From JAALKW01 sp033791145 (GTDB lineage: Bacteria > Pseudomonadota > Gammaproteobacteria > Legionellales > Legionellaceae): 9,777 nt of DNA. Of this stretch, positions 1-7,303 are shown one piece after another. The number at the start of each line of letters is the position of its first letter. The stretch's first letter is position 1. The stretch is from NCBI GenBank assembly GCA_033791145.1, contig JASJHH010000082.1, forward strand, positions 1 to 9,777, in the 5' to 3' direction. Both the position numbers and the translations under genes were made by a program. A model generated the notes under the pieces. It did no database searches. It was not told the origin of the DNA and saw only the letters and a list, made by a program, of their open reading frames with translations.

Positions 1-1
1 T

Positions 2-2551
2 ATTGAAGACGAAATTAAGCAATCCTATCTTGATTATGCCATGAGTGTGATTGTTGGGCGTGCGCTGCCTGATGCGAGAGATGGCTTAAAGCCTGTGCAT
101 CGGCGTGTATTATACGCCATGAGCGAGCTTAATAACGATTGGAATAAGCCTTATAAAAAATCCGCACGTGTGGTCGGGGATGTCATCGGTAAATATCATC
201 CACATGGTGATACGGCTGTATATGACACGATTGTACGTATGGCGCAGCCCTTTTCAATGCGTTGTATTTTAGTTGACGGACAAGGAAACTTTGGGTCGAT
301 AGATGGCGATGCACCGGCTGCCATGCGATATACCGAAGTGCGTATGTCAAAAATCGCACATGCGTTACTTGCTGATTTAGATCAAGAAACGGTTGATTTT
401 GCGCCGAATTATGATGAAACTGAATTTGCCCCTGTGGTCATGCCTGCGCGTATTCCTAATTTATTAGTGAATGGTTCATCCGGGATTGCCGTTGGGATGG
501 CAACAAATATTCCACCGCATAATATTACAGAAGTCATTAATGCTTGTGTGGCTTTAATTGACTCGCCTGAACTTACGGTTGATGATTTACTTGAGATTAT
601 TCCAGGTCCTGATTTTCCTACAGCAGCTATTATTAATGGTCGAGCAGGGATTGTAGAGGCATATCGTACAGGACGCGGTCGGATTCAATTGCGTGCAAGA
701 ACAGAAGTTGAAACGAATGATACATCAGGTCGTCAATCCATTATTATTAATGAATTGCCCTATCAGGTAAATAAAGCGCGCTTGATAGAACGCATTGCAG
801 ATTTGGTGCGTGATAAACGCATTGAAGGTATTTCTGGTTTTCGTGATGAGTCAGATAAAGACGGCATGCGGGTTGTGATTGAGTTAAAACGCGGCGAAGT
901 ACCGGAAGTTGTTTTAAATAATTTATATGCACACACACCGATGCAAAATGTATTTGGCATCAATATGGTGGCATTAATTGATAATCAACCTCGAACACTG
1001 AATTTATTAGAAATACTCAACTGCTTTTTACGGCATCGTCGTGAAGTTGTGACAAGACGGTCTTTATTTAGACTCAAAAAATCACGTGCACGTGCGCATG
1101 CATTAGAAGGTTTAGCTGTAGCCCTTGCAAATATTGATGAAATGATTGCACTGATTAAAGCGTCTCCCACGCCACAAGATGCAAAAATAAGCTTAACTGC
1201 ACGTGCTTGGACACCGGGTTCTGTGCAAGCCATGTTAGAAAAAGTAGGTAATGCGGCATGCAAGCCTGATGATTTACCAGAAGGTCTTGGATTTGTTGAT
1301 GGCGGTTATTATTTATCGGCTGAGCAAGCCCAAGCTATTTTAGAATTACGTTTACATCGATTAACAGCGCTTGAGCAAGATAAATTATTACAAGAATTTG
1401 ATCAGTTACTTGATGTGATTCAAGCGTTGCTTGAGATTTTGAATTCACCTGAGCGTTTAATGGAAGTAATTCGTGAAGAATTAATTGAAATGAAAACGCA
1501 ATTTGGTGATGAGCGTCGTACTGAAATTATGGCCTCACAAAATGATCTGACGATTGAAGATTTAATTACAGAAGAACAAGTCGTTGTGACTTTGTCGCAT
1601 CAAGGTTATGTGAAATATCAGCCGCTTTCTACGTATCAAGCACAACGACGTGGCGGTAAAGGTAAATCGGCAACCAATATCAAAGATGAAGACTTTATTG
1701 AGCGCTTAGTGATTGCAAGTACGCATGATACGCTGCTTTGTTTTTCTAATCACGGTAAATTATATTGGGTTAAATCTTATCAATTGCCATTGGCTAGTCG
1801 TACCTCACGAGGCAAACCGATTGTTAATGTTTTGCCTTTGGCTGAAGGTGAGGCTATTCATGCAATGTTACCGGTTCGGGAATACGATGCTAATTTGTTT
1901 GTCTTTATGGCGACTCAGCGCGGAACGGTTAAAAAAGTGTCGTTAGAGGCATTTAGTCGCCCGCGTAGTAATGGCATTATTGCGGTTGATTTATTAGATG
2001 GTGATCAACTTATTGGTGTTGATATTACCGATGGCAATAAGCATATCATGCTGTTTTCTGATGCAGGTAAAGTGATTCGATTTGATGAAAATTTAATTCG
2101 AGCAATGGGTCGTACAGCACGTGGTGTACGAGGTATACGGCTCGCTGAAGGCCAAGCTGTGATTTCATTGGTGGTTGCCGCCGCCGAAGGGACTATTTTG
2201 ACGGCAACAGAATTTGGTTATGGTAAACGCACAGCCGTAGATGAGTATCGCGTGACAGGGCGTGGTGGACAGGGTGTAATTTCAATCCAAGTCAGCGAAC
2301 GAAATGGTCGCGTGGTACGAGCATTGCAGGTCAACGATGCAGATGAAGCCATGTTAATTACCAATCGAGGCACGTTGGTACGTGTTCGAATGAGTGAAAT
2401 TTCAGTGATTGGGCGTAATACGCAAGGGGTTCGTATTATGAACTTGGCTGAAGGCGAACAAGTCGTTGGCATGCAAGGCATTGAAGAAATTCAGAGTGAT
2501 GCAGAAGATATTATAGATGCTGATGCTGAAGTGATCGTTGATACGGAGTGA
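2..2551 (+). CDS. gyrA: DNA gyrase subunit A (5' end cut by the window edge)
   Basis: Breakage-reunion subunit of the A2B2 gyrase that introduces negative supercoils. The frame is open from base 2 (IEDEIKQSYLDYAM...), so the ATG at 41 is internal (Met26 in E. coli numbering) and about 12 N-terminal codons lie outside the window. The active-site tyrosine is codon 329-331 in AMRYTE (Tyr122 equivalent). The quinolone-binding helix reads HPHGDTAVYD, with Thr at the Ser83 position (212-214) and Asp at the Asp87 position (224-226). The GyrA-box QRRGGKG, needed for DNA wrapping by the C-terminal beta-pinwheel, is at 1643-1663. It is followed by the repeated blades (VFMAT..GTVKK, IMLFSDAGKV, GTLVRVRMSEI) and a short acidic tail. 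The QRRGGKG box separates it from ParC. The product would be about 861 residues, close to the family's usual 875. It appears to head the gyrA-serC-aroA-cmk-rpsA unit, with serC starting 5 bp after its stop. Confidence 0.98.
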   Translation: MEDEIKQSYLDYAMSVIVGRALPDARDGLKPVHRRVLYAMSELNNDWNKPYKKSARVVGDVIGKYHPHGDTAVYDTIVRMAQPFSMRCILVDGQGNFGSIDGDAPAAMRYTEVRMSKIAHALLADLDQETVDFAPNYDETEFAPVVMPARIPNLLVNGSSGIAVGMATNIPPHNITEVINACVALIDSPELTVDDLLEIIPGPDFPTAAIINGRAGIVEAYRTGRGRIQLRARTEVETNDTSGRQSIIINELPYQVNKARLIERIADLVRDKRIEGISGFRDESDKDGMRVVIELKRGEVPEVVLNNLYAHTPMQNVFGINMVALIDNQPRTLNLLEILNCFLRHRREVVTRRSLFRLKKSRARAHALEGLAVALANIDEMIALIKASPTPQDAKISLTARAWTPGSVQAMLEKVGNAACKPDDLPEGLGFVDGGYYLSAEQAQAILELRLHRLTALEQDKLLQEFDQLLDVIQALLEILNSPERLMEVIREELIEMKTQFGDERRTEIMASQNDLTIEDLITEEQVVVTLSHQGYVKYQPLSTYQAQRRGGKGKSATNIKDEDFIERLVIASTHDTLLCFSNHGKLYWVKSYQLPLASRTSRGKPIVNVLPLAEGEAIHAMLPVREYDANLFVFMATQRGTVKKVSLEAFSRPRSNGIIAVDLLDGDQLIGVDITDGNKHIMLFSDAGKVIRFDENLIRAMGRTARGVRGIRLAEGQAVISLVVAAAEGTILTATEFGYGKRTAVDEYRVTGRGGQGVISIQVSERNGRVVRALQVNDADEAMLITNRGTLVRVRMSEISVIGRNTQGVRIMNLAEGEQVVGMQGIEEIQSDAEDIIDADAEVIVDTE
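2545..2548 (+). promoter_or_regulatory. ribosome binding site for serC
   Basis: GGAG inside the last codons of gyrA, 8 bases before the ATG at 2557. This spacing favours the ATG over the in-frame GTG codons at 2548 and 2554 (the first overlaps the GGAG itself). Its position across the gyrA stop suggests coupled translation. Confidence 0.6.
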
Positions 2552-2556
2552 GTGTG

Positions 2557-3600
2557 ATGACTAAACACGGATATTATTTTGGTGCAGGGCCTGCTACTTT
2601 ACCTGAAGCGATTTTACGGGATGCACAAACCAATTTATTAGATTTTAAAAATACAGGTTTATCGATACTTGAGATAGGCCACAGAACAGAAATATTTACC
2701 AGCTTTCTTGATGAGACGGAAGCTGATTTACGCGCATTAATTAATATTCCTGATAATTATAGTGTTTTATTTTTAGGCGGGGCAACGCGAACACAATTTG
2801 CGATGGCGCCACTTAATTTAATATCAAACAATAAAAATCGCGCAGGATATATATGCTCAGGGCTGTGGTCTAAACTTGCTTTTGAAGAAGGCGCTCGTTT
2901 TAGTGATGCGTATCGTATTCAGGATGATAATCAGCTGAAAGAAAATACAGCGTATGTGTATTATACGCCCAATGAAACGGTTGATGGGGTGCGAATTTCA
3001 GATATACCCGATGTGGGTGATGTGCCATTAGTTGCCGATATGACATCGTGTTTTTTAAGTGAACCGATTGATGTTGCACGGTTTGGTGTGATTTTTGCAG
3101 GTGCACAAAAAAACATTGGGCCAGCAGGTTTAACACTTGTAATTATTCGAAATGATTTATTAGATATTATACCAAAGCATGTGGTACCAACCATGCTAGA
3201 TTATCGGGTACATGCTAAAAATAATTCGGTGTATGCAACACCACCTTTGTTTCAGTGTGATATGGCAGCACGTATGTTTAAGTGGGTTAAAGCTGAAGGC
3301 GGCGTTGATGCGTTATATCAAGTCAATCAAGCCAAAGCCGCTAAATTATATGATTATATTGATGCTTCAAAGCATTATGTGTGTTTGGTTGAAAAGCCGT
3401 TGCGTTCTATCATGAACATTTGCTTTTCAATGGTAGATACAAGTCAAGAAGCTGATTTTTTAAAAGCAGCTGACGCCGAAGGCCTAAGGGGCTTAAAGGG
3501 GCATCGTGTTCGGGGAGGGCTCAGAGCTAGCTTATATAATGCCATGCCTTTGGCAGGTGTTGATGCCTTGATTGCCTTTATGGATGATTTTGTTCAGTAA
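2557..3600 (+). CDS. serC: phosphoserine aminotransferase
   Basis: PLP enzyme that converts 3-phosphohydroxypyruvate and glutamate to phosphoserine (serine synthesis). In many bacteria it also acts on the 4-phosphohydroxythreonine precursor for pyridoxal phosphate. The start is the ATG at 2557, giving 347 residues (E. coli has 362). Visible motifs: N-terminal FGAGPATLP; substrate-binding HR at residues 42-43 (in EIGHR, where SHR is usual); GGATRTQF in the PLP-phosphate loop; PNETVDG; ADMTS with the Asp that contacts the pyridine nitrogen; the Schiff-base lysine, residue 185 (codon 3109-3111), in GAQKNIGPAGL; and C-terminal GHRVRGGLRASLYNAMP. At residue 227 the sequence reads YATPP where E. 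coli has FNTPP, so a phosphate-contacting Asn appears replaced by Ala. The gene sits 5 bp after gyrA and 1 bp before aroA, as in many gammaproteobacterial gyrA-serC-aroA clusters. Confidence 0.95.
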   Translation: MTKHGYYFGAGPATLPEAILRDAQTNLLDFKNTGLSILEIGHRTEIFTSFLDETEADLRALINIPDNYSVLFLGGATRTQFAMAPLNLISNNKNRAGYICSGLWSKLAFEEGARFSDAYRIQDDNQLKENTAYVYYTPNETVDGVRISDIPDVGDVPLVADMTSCFLSEPIDVARFGVIFAGAQKNIGPAGLTLVIIRNDLLDIIPKHVVPTMLDYRVHAKNNSVYATPPLFQCDMAARMFKWVKAEGGVDALYQVNQAKAAKLYDYIDASKHYVCLVEKPLRSIMNICFSMVDTSQEADFLKAADAEGLRGLKGHRVRGGLRASLYNAMPLAGVDALIAFMDDFVQ

Positions 3601-3601
3601 T

Positions 3602-4849
3602 ATGATAAAAAGCACACCTGTTTTAAATCCCATACAAGATAATATTAGTTTACCCGGTGATAAGTCGATTTCGCATCGTGCTTTAATATTAGCAGCGATT
3701 AGCTTTGGTATCACCCAAATTAAGCGCTGTTTAAAAGCCGATGATTGTGTTGCAACAGCGCGCGCATTACAACAAATGGGTGTGCGTATTGAATGGCTCG
3801 AAGATAAAGCGATTGTTTATGGCGTTGGGCGTGATGGATTAAGTGCGCCAGATTCGCCAATTGATTGTGGTAATTCGGGCACGAGCATGCGGCTTTTGGC
3901 GGGGCTTTTGGCAGGGCAAGCATTTGATAGTGTATTAGTTGGTGATGACAGTTTATCACGACGACCGATGATGCGTATTGTAACGCCACTGAGACAAATG
4001 GGTGCTTTAATTGATGCGAATCATGGATGTGCACCACTTAAAATATTTGGCAGACAACATTTAAAAAGCATGATTTATACGCCACCTATGGCAAGTGCTC
4101 AGGTTAAATCGTGTGTTTTATTGGCCGGTTTATATGCTGATGGTCAAACCAAAGTAATTGAGCGGGTTAAAACACGGGATCATACGGAGGCAATGCTTCC
4201 GTTTTTTTTGAATCGTGATAATCAAAACCGAATGCTGCGGGTGCCAGGTGATTTGTCATCAGCGGCATTTTTTATGGTTCTTGCGTGTTTAGTACCAGGC
4301 TCTGAATTAATCATGCGTGGGGTTGGTGTTAATTCAACACGTATGGGTGTGATTGGTATATTAAAAGCTATGGGTGCTGATATCTGCTTAGAAAACCAAT
4401 GTTTTTATGGTGCAGAACCTGTGGCTGATATTAAAGTGCGTTATGCTGAGTTAAAAGGCGTTGATATTTCAAATGTAATGCTTGTGCAAGCGATAGATGA
4501 ATTTCCGATTATATTGATTGCAGCGGCAAAGGCTTTAGGGCAAACCCGTGTTTTTGGTATAGATGAGCTGCGCCATAAAGAAAGTAATCGAGTGGATGCG
4601 ATGACAAATGGACTCGCAGCATTGGGTATTTTAGTTGTGGTTGATAAAAACAATTTAATACTTGCAGGCGGGGAGCTACAAGGAGGCACGGTTGATGGTG
4701 TTTTAGATCATCGTGTGGCGATGGCTTTTTTAATTGCGGGTGCTGTTGCAAAAGCACCGATACGGGTGTTAAATACAAGCGCAATTTCAACGTCATTTCC
4801 GATGTTTGTACATCTCGCAAAGCAGCTCGGATGTTGCATAAAATACTAA
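3602..4849 (+). CDS. aroA: 3-phosphoshikimate 1-carboxyvinyltransferase (EPSP synthase), class II-like
   Basis: Sixth step of the shikimate pathway: shikimate-3-phosphate plus PEP gives EPSP. The start is the ATG one base after the serC stop (TAATATG). No Shine-Dalgarno lies at a usable distance, so reinitiation from serC is likely. The protein has 415 residues. Visible motifs: PGDKSISHRA (Lys21, Ser22, Arg26); GNSGTSMR (residues 90-97, Gly93 at the E. coli Gly96 position); SRRPM; SAQVK (166-170); RDHTE (192-196); NSTR (244-247); catalytic Asp299 in IDEFP; HKESNR (325-330, equivalent to E. coli VKETDR); and LDHRVAM with Arg371. GDKS, SAQVK, RDHTE and NSTR together match the class II EPSPS motif set, unlike the class I enzyme of E. 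coli. The segment between RDHTE and VPGD is about 14 residues shorter than in Coxiella- or CP4-type enzymes, next to a run of eight T (4202-4209). The frame is intact and all catalytic positions are kept, so activity is expected. Confidence 0.96.
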   Translation: MIKSTPVLNPIQDNISLPGDKSISHRALILAAISFGITQIKRCLKADDCVATARALQQMGVRIEWLEDKAIVYGVGRDGLSAPDSPIDCGNSGTSMRLLAGLLAGQAFDSVLVGDDSLSRRPMMRIVTPLRQMGALIDANHGCAPLKIFGRQHLKSMIYTPPMASAQVKSCVLLAGLYADGQTKVIERVKTRDHTEAMLPFFLNRDNQNRMLRVPGDLSSAAFFMVLACLVPGSELIMRGVGVNSTRMGVIGILKAMGADICLENQCFYGAEPVADIKVRYAELKGVDISNVMLVQAIDEFPIILIAAAKALGQTRVFGIDELRHKESNRVDAMTNGLAALGILVVVDKNNLILAGGELQGGTVDGVLDHRVAMAFLIAGAVAKAPIRVLNTSAISTSFPMFVHLAKQLGCCIKY

Positions 4850-4858
4850 GGTAATAAT

Positions 4859-5548
4859 ATGTCTGTACATAAGAACACAGTGCCTGTGATTACATTAGAT
4901 GGGCCAAGCGGCACAGGAAAAGGCACGTTATGTCATCGATTGGCTGATTATTTAGGGTGGCATATATTAGATAGTGGCGTTTTGTATCGCGCACTTGGAT
5001 TTTTAGCTGAGCAAGCGCAAGTTGCATTTGATGCGCGAGATAAGCTTGTTGAGTTGGCAGCGCATTTGCCGATTGAGTTTAAGCAGGATGAAATTTATAT
5101 ACAAGGCGTACTTGTTCAGGATGCATTACGTAGTGAGGCATGTGGTGCAAGCGCATCTCAATTGGCAGCGATGCCTGAAATTCGTGCAGCCTTACTGCAG
5201 CGGCAGCGTGACTTTGCGTGTATGCCAGGTCTTGTCACGGATGGTCGTGATATGGGAACCGTTGTTTTTCCAGATGCGGCATTAAAAATTTATTTGGATG
5301 CAGGTGCGAAAGAGCGTGCAAATCGACGTTATTTACAGTTGAAGAATAATGGGAAAAGTGTTAATCTCGCGCAGGTCGTAGATGAGTTGGCTAGAAGAGA
5401 TCAAAGAGATATGGCGCGCGAGCACGCACCATTGAAGGCTGCAGACGATGCAGTGACACTTGATACAACCAATTTGACTGTTGATGAGGTATTTACAGCG
5501 CTTTTAGCGCTTGTTAATGCGCGAGGATTTAAGGGGAAGAATATTTAA
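4859..5548 (+). CDS. cmk: cytidylate kinase
   Basis: Phosphorylates CMP and dCMP with ATP, recycling cytidylates in the cytoplasm. At 229 residues it matches the usual bacterial length (E. coli 227). Visible motifs: P-loop GPSGTGKGT (residues 15-23); LDSGVLYRA (37-45), the CMP-binding segment; LRSEACGASASQLA (90-103) in the NMP-binding insert region; DGRDMGT (128-134); the LID-like ARRDQRD (178-184); and the terminal PLKAADDA. The ATG at 4859 is preceded by AAGG (4848-4851) 7 bases upstream, overlapping the aroA stop. Placement between aroA and rpsA is conserved across gammaproteobacteria and links nucleotide supply to translation genes. Nothing in it departs from the family. Confidence 0.96.
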   Translation: MSVHKNTVPVITLDGPSGTGKGTLCHRLADYLGWHILDSGVLYRALGFLAEQAQVAFDARDKLVELAAHLPIEFKQDEIYIQGVLVQDALRSEACGASASQLAAMPEIRAALLQRQRDFACMPGLVTDGRDMGTVVFPDAALKIYLDAGAKERANRRYLQLKNNGKSVNLAQVVDELARRDQRDMAREHAPLKAADDAVTLDTTNLTVDEVFTALLALVNARGFKGKNI

Positions 5549-5557
5549 ATAAATATT
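5540..5557 (+). repeat. AT-only inverted repeat at the cmk stop and start of the rpsA leader
   Basis: AATATTT (5540-5546) and AAATATT (5551-5557) form a perfect 7-bp stem with loop AAAT, followed by a T-rich stretch to about 5576. It contains no G-C pairs, so it would be a weak hairpin and a poor terminator. It may partly attenuate transcription or shape the rpsA leader. Chance is a real alternative in AT-rich DNA. Confidence 0.3.
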
Positions 5558-5588
5558 CTTTATATTTTTATTTTTTGAGTTTGATAAC
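5549..5588 (+). promoter_or_regulatory. U-rich rpsA leader without a Shine-Dalgarno sequence
   Basis: The 40-base gap before rpsA is almost all A and T. Its only purine-rich element is GAG at 5577-5579, 9 bases before the ATG, so no real Shine-Dalgarno is present. This fits E. coli rpsA, which is known to start efficiently without a canonical site and to be repressed by its own product S1, a protein that binds A/U-rich RNA. Autoregulation here is inferred from that precedent. I could not place a convincing -35/-10 pair in this gap; TATATT at 5561-5566 resembles a -10 but has no matching -35. Confidence 0.4.
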
Positions 5589-7205
5589 ATGACCGAGAGT
5601 TTTAAACAATTATTTGAAGAAAGTATGGCTGGGATGCAGTTTTACCCGGGTGCCATTATAGATGCGACAGTCATCAATGTAGATGATGATTTTGTCACGC
5701 TAAACGCAGGATTGAAATCTGAAGGTGTTATTTCAATCGATGAATTCAAAGACAAAGATGGCCAAATTGAAGTGGCTGTTGGCGATTCAGTTGAAGTCGC
5801 ACTGGATTCTGTTGAAGATGGTCATGGTGAAACCTTACTTTCTCGTGAAAAAGCCAAACGTCAAGAAGCATGGCGTAAACTCTCTAAATCATATGATAAT
5901 AATGAAACAGTGATTGGTTTGATTTCAGGTAAAGTCAAAGGTGGCTTTACAGTTGAAATTGGTTCGATTCGAGCGTTTTTACCTGGTTCATTGGTTGATG
6001 TTAGACCAGTTCGTGATCCTTCTTATTTGGAAGGCAAAGAGCTTGAGTTTAAAGTTATCAAAATGGACTTGAAACGTAACAATATTGTTGTCTCTCGTCG
6101 CGCAGTGGTTGAAGAAGAGAACAGTGCAGACAGACAAGCATTGCTTGATTCATTACATGATGGTCAAGTCCTTGATGGTATCGTTAAAAACTTAACAGAT
6201 TATGGCGCATTTATTGATTTAGGTGGTGTTGATGGTTTGTTACACATTACAGATATTTCTTGGAAGCGTGTTAAACATCCAAGCGAAGTCTTGAGTGTTG
6301 CACAAGATGTTAAAGTAAAAGTACTCAGTTTTGATAGTGAGCGTAATCGTGTTTCTTTAGGCATGAAACAATTAGGCAATGATCCGTGGGTTGATTTAAT
6401 GGATCGTTATCCTGTAAGTACACGACTTTCAGGTAAAGTAACGAATATTACAGATTATGGTTGTTTTGTTGAAATCGAAGAAGGGGTTGAAGGTTTAGTT
6501 CATATGTCTGAAATGGACTGGACGAATAAAAACATTCATCCAAGCAAAGTTGTTTCTGTGGGCGAAGAAGTCTCAGTGATTGTGCTTGAAATAGATCAAG
6601 ATCGCCGACGTATTTCTCTTGGTATGAAACAATGCCAAAATAATCCATGGCAAGCATTTGCAGAAGGCCAGAAAAAAGGACAAAAAATTAGCGGAAAAAT
6701 TCGCTCAATTACCGACTTTGGTATTTTCATTGGATTAGATGGTGAAATTGACGGTTTGGTACATTTATCTGATATTTCTTGGACCGTACCAGGTGAAGAA
6801 GCAGTTAAAGACTTCAAGAAAGGCCAAGAGTTAGAAGCTGTTATTTTAGCAATTGATTCTGAACGTGAGCGTATCTCATTAGGATTAAAGCAGCTTGAAG
6901 GGGATACTTTCAGTAGTTATGCGGATGAGTTTGGTAAAGGCACTGTGATTACAGGTAAAGTCACAGAAGTTGATGCTAAAACAGTGACGGTTGAACTTGC
7001 TGAAGATGTATTCGGTACGATTCGTGCTAATGATTTATCTGATGATAAAGTAACTGACGCATCAACTATTGTTAAAGTTGGCGATGATATTGAAGCGAAA
7101 ATCATTAATATTGATCGCAAAAATCGAACCATTGCATTGTCTGTGAAAGCAAAAGATGCTGAAGATCAAGCTGAAGCCATTAAGAAATACTCAAAAACAG
7201 CCTAG
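5589..7205 (+). CDS. rpsA: 30S ribosomal protein S1, ending at a premature-looking amber codon
   Basis: S1 binds mRNA on the 30S subunit and promotes initiation on structured or weak-SD messages. The start MTESFKQLFEES matches the E. coli N-terminus that docks on S2. Six S1 (OB-fold) domains follow, at roughly residues 20-87, 105-172, 190-260, 277-347, 364-434 and 450-520. Visible signatures are LTDYGAFIDLGGVDGLLHITD, ITDYGCFVEIEEGVEGLVHMSE and ITDFGIFIGLDGEIDGLVHLSD, each continuing to an ISLGMKQ-type strand; domains 1, 2 and 6 are more divergent, as usual. The frame stops at TAG (7203-7205) after 538 residues (E. coli has 557). The same frame continues for 22 codons to a TAA at 7272-7274 and encodes a typical S1 tail, so the ancestral protein was probably 561 residues. 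All six domains are complete, so the short form should still function. It lies 40 bp after cmk and is the last gene before a strong terminator. Confidence 0.97.
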   Translation: MTESFKQLFEESMAGMQFYPGAIIDATVINVDDDFVTLNAGLKSEGVISIDEFKDKDGQIEVAVGDSVEVALDSVEDGHGETLLSREKAKRQEAWRKLSKSYDNNETVIGLISGKVKGGFTVEIGSIRAFLPGSLVDVRPVRDPSYLEGKELEFKVIKMDLKRNNIVVSRRAVVEEENSADRQALLDSLHDGQVLDGIVKNLTDYGAFIDLGGVDGLLHITDISWKRVKHPSEVLSVAQDVKVKVLSFDSERNRVSLGMKQLGNDPWVDLMDRYPVSTRLSGKVTNITDYGCFVEIEEGVEGLVHMSEMDWTNKNIHPSKVVSVGEEVSVIVLEIDQDRRRISLGMKQCQNNPWQAFAEGQKKGQKISGKIRSITDFGIFIGLDGEIDGLVHLSDISWTVPGEEAVKDFKKGQELEAVILAIDSERERISLGLKQLEGDTFSSYADEFGKGTVITGKVTEVDAKTVTVELAEDVFGTIRANDLSDDKVTDASTIVKVGDDIEAKIINIDRKNRTIALSVKAKDAEDQAEAIKKYSKTA

Positions 7206-7274
7206 GTATCACCAACGACATTAGGTGATTTGTTGAAAGAAAAAATGGCAAATAGCAAGAAAGACAGTGATTAA
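7206..7274 (+). pseudogene. rpsA: detached C-terminal tail of ribosomal protein S1, in frame after the amber stop
   Basis: Read in the rpsA frame directly after the TAG, this encodes 22 residues beginning VSPTTLGDLLKEKMANS and ending in a TAA at 7272-7274. TTLGDLLKEKM resembles the C-terminal end I recall for many gammaproteobacterial S1 proteins. Its frame, position and length (restoring the protein to about 561 residues) make it the former end of rpsA rather than random noncoding DNA. It is expressed only if the amber codon is read through. No separate start with a ribosome binding site is visible. The ATG at 7245 would give a peptide of only nine residues. Confidence 0.7.
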
Positions 7275-7285
7275 AGACAGTGATT
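7260..7285 (+). repeat. 13-bp perfect tandem duplication
   Basis: AAAGACAGTGATT occurs at 7260-7272 and again at 7273-7285, head to tail without mismatch. The first copy supplies the last codons of the rpsA extension, and its TAA spans the junction. One copy alone would also read GAT TAA, so the duplication leaves the extended stop unchanged. A recent slippage event is the likely origin. Confidence 0.9.
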
Positions 7286-7303
7286 AATGTTTTATTGTTT
7301 TTT

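Noticed and set aside
747..1263. Minus-strand open frames across gyrA
   Set aside because: They lie fully inside the well-supported gyrA frame, show no domain-like sequence and have no independent ribosome binding signal. They are antisense shadows of coding DNA.
2548..2556. GTG starts for serC at 2548 or 2554
   Set aside because: The GTG at 2548 overlaps the GGAG motif and both lie too close to it. The ATG at 2557 has correct spacing and gives the family's usual N-terminus.
3572..3601. Upstream ATG extension of aroA inside serC
   Set aside because: The added ten residues match no AroA N-terminus and there is no ribosome binding site. The ATG at 3602 directly after the serC stop fits coupling and the family length.
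3720..4037. Minus-strand frame of about 105 codons inside aroA
   Set aside because: Antisense shadow of conserved aroA motifs. Its His/Gln/Leu-rich composition is typical of such artefacts.
5540..5576. Terminator between cmk and rpsA
   Set aside because: The stem contains only A-T pairs and would be too weak for efficient termination. Continuous operon structure is more likely.
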